From contig JADGHB010000013.1 in the NCBI GenBank assembly GCA_019689635.1, positions 1 to 64,000 of the forward strand: a stretch of 64,000 nt of DNA, given 5' to 3'. Each line of letters opens with the position of its first letter. Positions within the stretch are counted from its first letter, which is position 1. Positions 17,139-26,164 of this stretch are shown piece by piece. A program made the position numbers and the translations under genes. The DNA is from Nevskia sp. GTDB taxonomy: Bacteria > Pseudomonadota > Gammaproteobacteria > Nevskiales > Nevskiaceae. The notes under the pieces were generated by a model that had not been told where the DNA came from, did not search any database, and saw only the letters and a program-made list of their open reading frames with translations.

Positions 17139-18100
17139 GGCGGGCCGTCGTGCAGGAACGGGCGCAGAAAACTCTCGACGCTGCGCGCCAGCGCGTGCAG
17201 CGCATAACCGCCTTCCAGCAGCGCCACCGCCCGGCCGCGGCACCAGACCTGCGCCCAGTGCCGGATGCGCTCGCCGATCCAGGCGAAATCGTCGTAGGCC
17301 AGGCGCAGGTCGCCGAGCGGATCCTCGGCATGGGCGTCGAAGCCGGCGGAGACGAGGATCAATTCGGGCCGCTGGCGCTCCAGCGCCGGCTGCCAGTGGA
17401 CGTTCACGCCGTGGCGGAATGCCTCTCCGCCGGCATACGGCGCCAGCGGCACGTCCACCAGGTTGGCCGCGTGCGGCGCGCCGCTCCAGTAGGGATACAG
17501 CGGATGCTGGTAGGTCGAATACAGCCACACGCGCTCGTCGCCGGCGAAGATGTCGGCGGTGCCGTTGCCGTAATGCAGGTCGAAATCGAGGATGGCCACG
17601 CGGTTCAAGCCCAGCGCCAGCGCATGCGCGGCGGCGACCGCGACGTTGTTGAACAGGCAGAAGCCCATCGCGCGTGCGCGCTCGGCATGGTGGCCGGGCG
17701 GGCGCACGGCGCAAAACGCCAGCTCGGCGGCGCCCGCCAGCGCCAGCTCCACGCCCTTGATCCCGGCTCCGGCGGCATGCAGCGCGGCCTGCGCGCTGTG
17801 CTCGCCCTGCGCCGTGTCGGCGTCGTGCCAGATCGGGCCGCAGCGCACATCGGCGTGCAGCACGCGCGCGACGTGTTCGCGGGTGTGCACGCGCAGCAAC
17901 TGGTCTTCGCTCGCCGCCGGCGCTTCCACCCGCCGCACGAAGTCCAGCAGGCCGGTCGCGCGCAGGCGGTCCTCGATCACCTGCAGGCGCCGCGGGCTTT
18001 CCGGATGGCCTTCGCCCATGAAGTGCCGGGCGCAGGCCGGGTGGCTGATCCAGGCGACGGCGTGGGTGGCGGCCGCGGCGCTGCGTTCGCTTCGTTGCAT
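17135..18100 (-). CDS. Histone-deacetylase-family (HDAC/AcuC-like) deacetylase
   Basis: A 321-residue zinc hydrolase of the arginase/deacetylase fold. Catalytic signatures are RPPGHHAERA (H137, H138), the zinc site DFDLHYGNGT (D174, H176), SAGFDAHAEDPLG (zinc Asp) and LEGGYALHAL (active-site Tyr). Likely substrates are acetyl-lysine proteins or acetylated small amines. The downstream Pat-like acetyltransferase, translationally coupled through GTGA, favours a protein-deacetylation role. The ATG at 18100 has no ribosome site; the FNR box and -10 upstream predict transcription starting at this ATG, that is, a leaderless message. An alternative ATG at 18148 lies inside the FNR box and is unlikely. 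Confidence 0.88.
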   Translation of the reverse strand: MQRSERSAAAATHAVAWISHPACARHFMGEGHPESPRRLQVIEDRLRATGLLDFVRRVEAPAASEDQLLRVHTREHVARVLHADVRCGPIWHDADTAQGEHSAQAALHAAGAGIKGVELALAGAAELAFCAVRPPGHHAERARAMGFCLFNNVAVAAAHALALGLNRVAILDFDLHYGNGTADIFAGDERVWLYSTYQHPLYPYWSGAPHAANLVDVPLAPYAGGEAFRHGVNVHWQPALERQRPELILVSAGFDAHAEDPLGDLRLAYDDFAWIGERIRHWAQVWCRGRAVALLEGGYALHALARSVESFLRPFLHDGPP

Positions 18101-18106
18101 GAATAT

Positions 18107-18148
18107 AGGCTCGCACGGATTCCGGTCTGCGCCAATGACGTGGGTCAT
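18107..18148 (-). promoter_or_regulatory. FNR-type promoter of the deacetylase/acetyltransferase operon
   Basis: ATGACgtggGTCAT (18135-18148) is an FNR-like palindrome. On the minus strand, GAGCCT (complement of 18107-18112) follows after 22 bp, predicting a start at 18100, the A of the deacetylase ATG. TATATT (complement of 18102-18107) is an alternative, closer -10. No -10 is seen at the matching offset toward fixL. Confidence 0.55.
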
Positions 18149-18166
18149 GCCCGCGGCGGTTCGGCG

Positions 18167-18332
18167 AGCAGGCTGCCGAAGGCTCGCTTTTCAGCAGCCT
18201 GCATTTGGCATACGGATGTGCCGGCGGGAATCAAGCGCTTCTGGCGCTTGACTCCCGGCAGCGCAGAAAAGTCACGGCTTTTCGGAGCGACCTGAAAAAG
18301 TCCATGGAGGGACTTTTTCAGCAACTTGCTAG
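18167..18332 (+). repeat. Five-hairpin intergenic repeat, family 2, copy D
   Basis: A 166-bp element of five consecutive hairpins: GCAGGCTG/CAGCCTGC; TTGGCA/TGCCGG; a long stem of AATCAAGCGC paired with GCGCTTGA; GAAAAG/CTTTTC; and CTGAAAAAGTCC/GGGACTTTTTCAG. The related copy lies at 27916-28080. It separates the FNR box from the fixL start, so it must form part of the fixL 5' region. Confidence 0.87.
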
Positions 18333-18373
18333 AATTCCCGCAGCCTCGCGGCTGGCGCGAGGATGAGCCGACG

Positions 18374-19879
18374 ATGAACGCCTTGCGTCCCGCACCAAGC
18401 GTTTCCGAAGACCGTCTGGGCGCTTTGCTCGACGCGGCCGTCGATGCCGTCGTCCTGATCGACAGCGCCGGCCATATCACCCTGTTCAACCGCCAGGCCG
18501 AAAAGATGTTCGGCTATGCCGCGGGCGAAGTCCTCGGCCGCAACGTTTCCCTGCTGATGCCGGCGCCGCATCGAGAACGGCACGACGGCTATCTGCAGCG
18601 CTACCTGCGCACCGGCGAGGCGCACATCATCGGCATCGGCCGCGAAGTGACGGGACAGCGCAAGGACGGCAGCGTTTTTCCGGTGGAACTCTCGGTGGGC
18701 GAGTTCTTCGACGGCGCCGAACACGGCTTCGTCGGGTTTCTGACCGATCTTTCCGAACGCAAGCGGCAAGAGGAAGCGCTCAAGCGACTCACCGAGGAAC
18801 TGCGGCTGATTTTCGAGTACGCACCCATGCCGCTGACCAGTACCGATGCCCAGGGGCGCATCGTCAACGCCAACCGGGCCTGCGAGATCCTGCTCGGCAG
18901 ATCCTCGGACGAACTGGCCGGTCAGCGTCACGCCGAGCTGATCGTGGAGGAGGATCGCGAAGTCTTGCGCGAGCTTTTCGCGCGCAGCGTCGTGAGTGGC
19001 GCACCGCTGGAGCGCGAGATCCGTTACCGGCGGGGCGACGGCGAGATTCTTCACACGCTGCTCCATGTCGCGGTGGTGCCCGATCCCGAAGGCGGGCCGC
19101 AATTGCTGATCTGCGAGATCATCGACCGCAGCGCGCTGTACGCCGCCGAGCGCGAAGTCGAGGAGTTACGCGCCAAGCTGGTCCACGCCGGGCGGCTGGG
19201 TTCGCTGGGGGAAATGGCCAGCGGCATCGCCCACGAGATCAACCAGCCATTGTCGGCCATCGCCAATTACGCCAGCGCGGCGCGGCGCCTGGTGCAGGGC
19301 GGACAGACCGACCACACCGAGCTGGTCGCCGTGCTCGACAAGATCGCCGGCCAGGCGGAGCGCGCCGGGCAGGTGATCCGCGGACTGCGCAGCCTCGGAC
19401 GCAAGCACACCGAGACGCGCCAACGGCAGGACTGCCGCGCGCTGATCCAGGAGGTGATCCGCCTGGTCGAATTCGAGCTGCGCGCCCACGGCTGGCGCCT
19501 GCTGCTGGATCTGGCGCCCGGGCTGCCGCCGGTGGTGGCCGACGGCGTGCAGATCCAGCAGATCGTGCTCAACCTGATCCGCAACGCGGTGGAAGCGATG
19601 GACGAATCCGCCAGCGGCGATTACGTGGCCGTGTCCGCCGCCTGCCGCGAGATCGGCTGGGTCGAAATCAGCGTCTCCGACTGCGGGCCGGGGTTCACCA
19701 AGGATGACGAGCGGCGACTGTTCGAGCCGTTCTTCACCACCAAGCCGCAAGGGCTGGGTTTGGGACTGTCCATCTGTCGTTCCATCGCCGTCGCCCACGG
19801 CGGGGAGCTTTCCTACCGGCGCAACGCGCGCGGCGGAGCGGAATTCATCCTGCGGCTACCCGCCGCTTCCGCGCCATGA
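18374..19879 (+). CDS. fixL: FixL oxygen-sensing histidine kinase
   Basis: A 501-residue soluble sensor kinase. PAS1 (about 12-130) is the haem PAS of FixL: H70 in RERHDGY is the proximal haem ligand and R90 in [15 protein letters not shown] is the ligand-sensing arginine (BjFixL H200 and R220). A second PAS lacking these residues follows (about 140-255). The HisKA domain has H287 ([15 protein letters not shown]). The ATP domain has [17 protein letters not shown] and [12 protein letters not shown]. When haem is oxygen-free the family phosphorylates FixJ. No membrane segment is present, unlike S. meliloti FixL. ATG 18374 was chosen just after GAGGATGAG. The stop overlaps the fixJ start (ATGA). 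Confidence 0.93.
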   Translation: MNALRPAPSVSEDRLGALLDAAVDAVVLIDSAGHITLFNRQAEKMFGYAAGEVLGRNVSLLMPAPHRERHDGYLQRYLRTGEAHIIGIGREVTGQRKDGSVFPVELSVGEFFDGAEHGFVGFLTDLSERKRQEEALKRLTEELRLIFEYAPMPLTSTDAQGRIVNANRACEILLGRSSDELAGQRHAELIVEEDREVLRELFARSVVSGAPLEREIRYRRGDGEILHTLLHVAVVPDPEGGPQLLICEIIDRSALYAAEREVEELRAKLVHAGRLGSLGEMASGIAHEINQPLSAIANYASAARRLVQGGQTDHTELVAVLDKIAGQAERAGQVIRGLRSLGRKHTETRQRQDCRALIQEVIRLVEFELRAHGWRLLLDLAPGLPPVVADGVQIQQIVLNLIRNAVEAMDESASGDYVAVSAACREIGWVEISVSDCGPGFTKDDERRLFEPFFTTKPQGLGLGLSICRSIAVAHGGELSYRRNARGGAEFILRLPAASAP

Positions 19880-20505
19880 GCCAGAAAACTTCCGCTCGCC
19901 CGACCGGTACGGTGTTCATCGTCGACGACGAGGAGGCCGTGCGCGACAGCGTGGCCCTGCTGTTGCGCTCGGTGGGATTGCGTACGCGCAGCTATCCCGA
20001 CGCCAGCGTCTTCCTCGAGGAGTACGACGGCCAGGAGGCCGGCTGCCTGGTCCTGGACGTGCGCATGCCACGGCTCAGCGGCCTGGAACTGCAGCAGGAA
20101 CTCAACCGTCGCGGCTGGACGATCCCGGTGGTCTTCATCACCGGCCACGGCGACGTGCCGATGGCGGTGGAGGCGATGCGCGCCGGCGCGGTGGATTTCC
20201 TGCAAAAGCCGTTCAAGGACGACGAGCTGATCCGGCGCGTGCAGAAGGCCCTGGAGCAGGATGCGCGCCTGCGCGAGCAGCTCGCTCAGCGCAATCTCAT
20301 CCGCAGCCGCTACGAAACCCTGACCCCGCGCGAACGCGACATCGCCGAACGCCTGGCCGCCGGCGCCGCCAACAAAGCCGTGGCGATCGATCTCGGCTTG
20401 TCCGAACGCACCGTCGAACTGCATCGGGCCAACATCATGCGCAAGCTGGAAGCGCGCGGGCTGGCGCAGCTCGTACAGATGCTGATCGCTCTGAAGGAGG
20501 GTTGA
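19876..20505 (+). CDS. fixJ: FixJ two-component response regulator
   Basis: A 209-residue regulator. The receiver domain (1-125) has the acidic pair DDEE, phospho-acceptor D61 ([13 protein letters not shown]), T89 and K111 (QKPFKDD). A LuxR/FixJ-type helix-turn-helix follows ([36 protein letters not shown]). It is translated from an ATG overlapping the fixL stop, a firm two-component operon. The probable target is the FixJ-box-like site upstream of fnr. It is convergent with cydX, with a five-hairpin repeat between them. Confidence 0.95.
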   Translation: MSQKTSARPTGTVFIVDDEEAVRDSVALLLRSVGLRTRSYPDASVFLEEYDGQEAGCLVLDVRMPRLSGLELQQELNRRGWTIPVVFITGHGDVPMAVEAMRAGAVDFLQKPFKDDELIRRVQKALEQDARLREQLAQRNLIRSRYETLTPRERDIAERLAAGAANKAVAIDLGLSERTVELHRANIMRKLEARGLAQLVQMLIALKEG

Positions 20506-20515
20506 AAGCCGCAGC

Positions 20516-20671
20516 CTCAGAGCCTGTGAAGAAATGCACGTCCTGTGCATTTCTTCCGTCGCAAGTCCGGTGCACGCCCGTACTTGCTCCCGCGAATCAA
20601 GCCCTTGCGGGCCTGATTCGCGTCCGGCCCTCCCTGGCCGGCCTGAGAGCTTGAAAATTCACAAGCTCTCA
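20516..20671 (-). repeat. Five-hairpin intergenic repeat, family 1, copy B
   Basis: A 156-bp copy in inverted orientation to copies A and C. All five stems are intact, including GAAGAAATGCAC/GTGCATTTCTTC and CGCGAATCA with GATTCGCG. Its 5' end in element orientation is the TGA stop codon of cydX (20669-20671). It fills nearly all the space between cydX and fixJ. Confidence 0.9.
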
Positions 20672-20779
20672 GCGCTCGCCGCGCTCGCGGTTGTCTTCCA
20701 GGATCTCCAGCCACATCGCGTTCAAGATGGAGAAGGCGCAGGCCAGTCCGAGGCCGAGAATCCACGAGAAATACCACAT
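20669..20779 (-). CDS. cydX: CydX, small subunit of cytochrome bd oxidase
   Basis: A 36-residue single-helix membrane protein (MWYFSWILGLGLACAF..., charged tail LEILEDNRERGER). It is clearly the YbgT/CydX type, with the characteristic MWYF-W start. CydX stabilises the haem sites of the CydAB oxidase in E. coli. It lies 21 bp downstream of cydB with a GGAGGG ribosome site. Its stop codon is the first triplet of repeat copy B, so the end of the cyd message enters the hairpin array directly. Confidence 0.93.
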   Translation of the reverse strand: MWYFSWILGLGLACAFSILNAMWLEILEDNRERGER

Positions 20780-20800
20780 GGCAAGCCCTCCGGACGCGAA

Positions 20801-21931
20801 TCAGTATGAACCGAGGTGGCGGCGCACTTCGGCCAGGTTCACGCGGCCGCGCAGCACGCGGAACACCCAGGCGGTGTAGGCGAGCACGATCGGCACGAAC
20901 ACCAAGGCCGCGATCAGCATGATGAACAGTGTCAACTGGCTGCTGGAGGCGTCCCACACCGTCAGGCTGTGGCCGGGGTGCGTGGAGGACGGCAGCAGGA
21001 AGGGGAACAGGCTCAAGCCGGCGGTGAGGATGGTCGTGGCGCACACCAGGCCGCTGGCGACGAAGGCCAGCCCGTCGCGCCGCGCGCGCAGCAACAGCGC
21101 GGCGGCCACGGCGGCGAGGAGGCCCAGCGCCGGCACCAGCCACAGCCAGGGTGCGCTGCGGTAGTTGGCCAGCCAGCCCCCGGCCACGACCGTCACGGTC
21201 TTGAGCAAGGGGTTGGACGGGCCATTGGGGTCCGCCGTCTCGACGTGCAGGCCGGAAAGACGCGACACCCACCCGCCGGCGACCACGAACGTCACGAGGT
21301 AGGCCAGCGCCGCCCAGGCGCCGGCGCGGCGCGCGCGCGGCGCGATCGGGTCTTCGCTCTTGAGCGCGGCGTAGCTCGCGCCGTGCAAGGCCAGCATCGA
21401 CACCGAGACGAGCCCGGCGAGCAGGGCGAAGGGCTTGAGCAGCATGAACAGATTGAGCTCGAAGACCGGTCGCTGAAGCGCGTCGATGGAGTAGGGCAGG
21501 CCGAGGAACAGGTTGCCGATCGCCACCCCGAAGAGCAGCGCCGCCAGCGCGCCGCCGAGGAACAGCGCCCAGTCCCAGACCGCGCGCCAGCGCGGGTCTG
21601 CGAGCTTGTTGCGGAAGTTGAAGCCCACCGGCCGCACGATGAGGGTCAGCAGCACCAGGAACATCGCCAGGTACAAGCCGGAGAACGAGGCGGCGTACAG
21701 CGGCGGCCAGGCCGCGAACACCGCGCCGCCGCCGAGGATGAACCACACCTGGTTGCCGTCCCACACCGGCTCGATGGATTCCAGCAGGGCGCGGCGCTCG
21801 TCGTCGTCGCGGCCCAGGAAGCGGTACAGCATCGCCACGCCGAGGTCGAAGCCGTCCATCACCGCGAAGCCGATCAGCAGGACGCCGAGCAGCAGCCACC
21901 AGATCACGCGCAGGGTTTCGTAGTCAGGCAT
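20801..21931 (-). CDS. cydB: Cytochrome bd ubiquinol oxidase subunit II
   Basis: A 376-residue polytopic inner-membrane protein of normal length. Family motifs include GFAVMDGFDLGVAML, EPVWDGNQVWFI and RPVGFNFRNK. With CydA it forms the high-affinity quinol oxidase that works at very low oxygen. Its ATG overlaps the end of cydA by 8 bp with GGAG upstream, so translation is coupled. The order cydP-cydA-cydB-cydX is complete. Confidence 0.96.
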   Translation of the reverse strand: MPDYETLRVIWWLLLGVLLIGFAVMDGFDLGVAMLYRFLGRDDDERRALLESIEPVWDGNQVWFILGGGAVFAAWPPLYAASFSGLYLAMFLVLLTLIVRPVGFNFRNKLADPRWRAVWDWALFLGGALAALLFGVAIGNLFLGLPYSIDALQRPVFELNLFMLLKPFALLAGLVSVSMLALHGASYAALKSEDPIAPRARRAGAWAALAYLVTFVVAGGWVSRLSGLHVETADPNGPSNPLLKTVTVVAGGWLANYRSAPWLWLVPALGLLAAVAAALLLRARRDGLAFVASGLVCATTILTAGLSLFPFLLPSSTHPGHSLTVWDASSSQLTLFIMLIAALVFVPIVLAYTAWVFRVLRGRVNLAEVRRHLGSY

Positions 21932-23480
21932 GGCTTTGCTCCGGTGCGGTCGTGGGCCAGTAGCCCAGGCCTTCCGGTCCGCGGCGCGCCATGCGCAGCA
22001 TGAGGAAGGCGTCGATCACGGCGAGAGCCGTATAGAACACGACGAAGCCGATCAGCGACAACGCCACGTTGTAGGCCGGCACTGGCGAGGCGCCGAGGAA
22101 GGTGGGCAGCACGCCGTCGATCGCCCAGGGCTGGCGGCCGTATTCCGCGACCACCCAGCCGAGCTCGGCGGCGAGCCACGGCAGCGGCAGCGTCCAGAAG
22201 GCCAGGCGCAGGTAGCCGCGGTAGCGTTCCAGCCGTCGCGTGGAAGCCAGCCAGAACGAAACCGCGAACAGGGCGATGAAATAGAACCCCAGCAGCACCA
22301 TCAGCCGGAACGCCCAGAACAGCACGAACACGTTGGGAATCAGCGACTGCGCCGCCCGATCGATGTCCGCGGGCGTGGCCTGCGTGGGATCGGCGACGTA
22401 GCGCAGCAGCAGCAAGCCGTAGCCGAGATCGCCGGCCTTGGCTTCGAGCGCCGCGCGCGCCTGCGCGTCGTGCGGATCGGCGCGCAGTTTCTGCAGGGCC
22501 GCATAGGCCGAAATGCCGTTCTCGATGCGGGCGCGGCCGTCTTGCACCAGCGGGTTGATGCCCGGCACCGGCGTATCCAGGGAGCGCGTGACGATCAGCC
22601 CTAGCACCCAGGGGATGTGGATCGCCGCGTGGGTGGTGCGGTGCGCGACGTCCGGAAAGCCGAACAGGGTGAACGAGGCCGGCGGCTTTTCCGTGTCCCA
22701 CATCGCCTCGATCGCCGCGATCTTCATCTTCTGGTTTTGACCCGCGGTGTAGCCGGACTCGTCGCCGAGTACCACCACCGACAGCGCCGAGGCCAGGCCG
22801 AAGCTTGCGGCCACGGTCATCGAGCGCCTGGCGAATTCGCGGTTGCGGCCGGAGAGCAGATACCAGGCCGAGATCGCCAGCACGAACACGCTGCCGGTGA
22901 CGTAGCCGGCCGACACCGTGTGCACGAACTTGTCCTGCGCCACCGGATTGAACAGCACCGCACCGAAGGAGGACAGCTCCATGCGCATCGTGTCGGGATT
23001 GAAGTGCGCGCCCACCGGATGCTGCATCCAGGCGTTGGCGATCAGGATCCACAGCGCCGAGAGGTTGGAGCCCAGCGCCACCAGCCAGGTCACGACCAGG
23101 TGCCCGACTTTCGACAGCCGTTCCCAGCCGAAGAAGAACAAACCGACGAAGGTGGATTCCAGGAAGAACGCCATCAGGCCCTCGATGGCCAGCGGCGCGC
23201 CGAAGATGTCGCCGACGTAGTGCGAGTAGTAGGCCCAGTTGGTGCCAAACTGGAACTCCATGGTCACGCCGGTGGCCACGCCCATGGCGAAGTTGATGCC
23301 GAACAGCAGGCCCCAGAACTTGGTCATCTGCTTCCAGATTTCGCGCCCGGTCATCACGTACACGGATTCCATGATCGCCAGCAGCAGCGACAGGCCCAGC
23401 GTCAGCGGCACGAACAGGAAGTGATAGAGCGCGGTCAGCGCGAACTGCAGCCGCGAGAGGTTCACTACCACGTCGGTCAT
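21924..23480 (-). CDS. cydA: Cytochrome bd ubiquinol oxidase subunit I
   Basis: A 518-residue subunit carrying the haems and quinol site. It matches the long Q-loop E. coli form over its whole length (LSRLQFALTALYHFLFVPLT with ligand H20, TMEFQFGTNWAYYSHYVGDI, VLGDESGYTAG, GYGLLLLRYVADPT). I chose ATG 23480, preceded by AAGGTG, because it gives the canonical MxDxVxLSRLQFA start; an in-frame upstream start is non-homologous. An FNR box upstream of cydP probably controls the operon, with possible further promoter elements just before cydA. Confidence 0.97.
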   Translation of the reverse strand: MTDVVVNLSRLQFALTALYHFLFVPLTLGLSLLLAIMESVYVMTGREIWKQMTKFWGLLFGINFAMGVATGVTMEFQFGTNWAYYSHYVGDIFGAPLAIEGLMAFFLESTFVGLFFFGWERLSKVGHLVVTWLVALGSNLSALWILIANAWMQHPVGAHFNPDTMRMELSSFGAVLFNPVAQDKFVHTVSAGYVTGSVFVLAISAWYLLSGRNREFARRSMTVAASFGLASALSVVVLGDESGYTAGQNQKMKIAAIEAMWDTEKPPASFTLFGFPDVAHRTTHAAIHIPWVLGLIVTRSLDTPVPGINPLVQDGRARIENGISAYAALQKLRADPHDAQARAALEAKAGDLGYGLLLLRYVADPTQATPADIDRAAQSLIPNVFVLFWAFRLMVLLGFYFIALFAVSFWLASTRRLERYRGYLRLAFWTLPLPWLAAELGWVVAEYGRQPWAIDGVLPTFLGASPVPAYNVALSLIGFVVFYTALAVIDAFLMLRMARRGPEGLGYWPTTAPEQSHA

Positions 23481-23496
23481 GGGTGCACCTTTCGGT

Positions 23497-23516
23497 AATA
23501 TACCCGGTAGAGTATA
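23497..23516 (-). promoter_or_regulatory. A+T-rich promoter/operator candidate before cydA
   Basis: In the 66 bp between cydP and cydA the minus strand has TATACT and TATATT in similar surroundings (GTATACT, 7 bp, GTATATT). GGTAATATACC, which covers the second, is a short palindrome. Either hexamer could be a -10, and the arrangement could bind a regulator. No good -35 is visible. Confidence 0.3.
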
Positions 23517-23546
23517 CAGCCGCGCGGCTGCCGACCGCGGCACAGG

Positions 23547-23771
23547 TCAATCATGCGCAGGGTTCCCTGTCACGGGCGTGCCCGTCGGCGCGAACCAGCG
23601 CGCGGCGAGCGCCTCGGCATCCGCGGCGGGGCGGTGCGCGGGCGAGAAGAACAGCCACCACAGCGCACACAGCGCCAGCAGCTTGACCACGAACAGACCG
23701 ACGATGCGACCTCGCAGCCAGGGCCGCCAGTCGCTGAGCGAAGGTTCGGGTTCTTGGTCGGTGGACGACAT
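23547..23771 (-). CDS. cydP: CydP-like small membrane protein of the cytochrome bd operon
   Basis: A 74-residue protein with one membrane helix (IVGLFVVKLLALCALWWLFFSPAHRP), the hallmark of the putative small oxidase subunit CydP found upstream of cydA. The N-terminal tail is acidic and the C-terminal tail is probably periplasmic. The start at 23771 is inferred: no ribosome site is present, and the FNR-type promoter predicts a message beginning about 4 nt upstream. An ATG at 23810 would lie inside the FNR box. It is the first gene of cydPABX. Confidence 0.78.
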   Translation of the reverse strand: MSSTDQEPEPSLSDWRPWLRGRIVGLFVVKLLALCALWWLFFSPAHRPAADAEALAARWFAPTGTPVTGNPAHD

Positions 23772-23781
23772 CGCGCTCAAG

Positions 23782-23823
23782 ATTCTCGACAGGGAGCGGC
23801 AAGCCGGCATTGATCCAGATCAA
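23782..23823 (-). promoter_or_regulatory. FNR promoter of the cydPABX operon
   Basis: TTGATccagATCAA (23810-23823) is a perfect consensus FNR box. On the minus strand, GAGAAT (complement of 23782-23787) follows after exactly 22 bp, predicting a start at 23775, 4 nt before the cydP ATG. Control of cytochrome bd by FNR-family proteins is well established in proteobacteria. Confidence 0.8.
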
Positions 23824-23844
23824 TCCGCCGCCATGCCGGACCTT

Positions 23845-23860
23845 ACCGGTTCGAACCGGT
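23845..23860. promoter_or_regulatory. Perfect 16-bp palindrome between cydP and astC
   Basis: ACCGGTTCGAACCGGT is a perfect palindrome lying 21 bp from the FNR box. It stands between the divergent cyd and astC promoters. It could be an operator for a dimeric regulator; the protein is unknown. Confidence 0.4.
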
Positions 23861-23961
23861 GGCGGAGAAAATACGCCGCTCGCGCGGCATTGACCAGCGC
23901 GGCCCGCGCTCGAGGCCTGCCGCAGCGCGCTCCAGCGCGCAGGGCCGGCGGCTGTAACACG

Positions 23962-25262
<1,301 letters not shown>

Positions 25263-25288
25263 AGAAGACCGGCTGGCCCCGGCGTTCC

Positions 25289-26164
25289 TCAGCGGTTCAA
25301 GGCGTACAGCACGCGGCTGCCTTTCCAGTCGAAGACGATGCCCTCCGGCACGATCGCCACGATGCGCGGTCCTTGCGGCAGGCTGTCGCCTTCGTGGTAC
25401 TGCTTGCCGTCGATCAGCACGAAACGGCGTGCGGGATCGTCGCTGTAGGCGTGCACGTTCACGCTGAACTGCGGGAACTCGGCACGGTAGGCGTCCGGCA
25501 TCAGCTGCAGGTTCTGAGCACTCGCCGTGGGCGCGGGCGCGGACGTGGCCGGGTTGACGCTAGGCGGCGTGGGGGCGGCTGCGGTCGCCTCCGGTGAAGG
25601 CGGCGGCGCGGGGGGCGGTGCCGCAGTTTGCTCGGCCGCCGCTTTCACCGCGGCGATGATGGCCGGCGAGACGTTCTGCGCCGCGTCGGCATGGGCAGCG
25701 CCGGCCGCCTGGCTGGCCTGCGCGCTGGTCGGTGAGGCCGCGGATGCAGCCGGCGGCGTCTTGGGTTTGGGCGGCGGGGGCACCAGATCGTCGAGCGAGC
25801 CGATGCGGCTGGCGTCCTCGATCTTGGCCGGCTGCGGCTGCGGTTGCGGCTGCGCCGGCGCCGCGACCGGCAACCTGGCCTGCGGTGCCGCTTTCGCCAC
25901 GGACGCGCTTGGGGTTTGGGCGACGACCGGGGTGCGAGGCGGCGTCGCCGCAGGCGCGCGGGCGCTGCGGTGGCCCCACAGCCAGCCGCCGCCCGCCAGC
26001 AGTGTGGCGAGGGCGAGGGCGGCGGCCGGCACCCGCAGCCGGCGCCACGGGCTGCGGTCCTGCGCGTCGCTGGTCGGCGCAGCCGGCGTCTCGTCGAGGA
26101 CCGAAACCCGACCTTGGCGGCGTTCGCGCTCGGCGCGCTTCAGAGCGTCGAGGATGTAGCTCAT
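25289..26164 (-). CDS. gspB: GspB/ExeB-like type II secretion assembly protein
   Basis: A 291-residue bitopic inner-membrane protein. It starts with the family signature SYILDALKRAERERRQG in the cytoplasm and has one membrane helix (about 45-65). A long Pro/Ala linker follows, and then a C-terminal periplasmic GspB domain (PQFSVNVHAYSDDPARRFVLIDG, GIVFDWKGSRVLY). With GspA it helps place the type II secretin in the peptidoglycan layer. The ATG overlaps the gspA stop by 4 bp. Other gsp genes are not in this window. Confidence 0.88.
   Translation of the reverse strand: MSYILDALKRAERERRQGRVSVLDETPAAPTSDAQDRSPWRRLRVPAAALALATLLAGGGWLWGHRSARAPAATPPRTPVVAQTPSASVAKAAPQARLPVAAPAQPQPQPQPAKIEDASRIGSLDDLVPPPPKPKTPPAASAASPTSAQASQAAGAAHADAAQNVSPAIIAAVKAAAEQTAAPPPAPPPSPEATAAAPTPPSVNPATSAPAPTASAQNLQLMPDAYRAEFPQFSVNVHAYSDDPARRFVLIDGKQYHEGDSLPQGPRIVAIVPEGIVFDWKGSRVLYALNR

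Noticed and set aside
17139-18116. In-frame upstream extension of the Pat-like gene giving over 1000 residues
   Set aside because: The extension is Arg/Pro-rich and overlaps the HDAC gene in another frame. The GTGA overlap marks the true start at 17138.
18135-18373. FNR box at 18135 as the fixL promoter
   Set aside because: At the expected offset on the plus strand there is no -10 (GGCTGC), and a 166-bp repeat lies between the box and fixL. The minus-strand geometry fits the deacetylase better.
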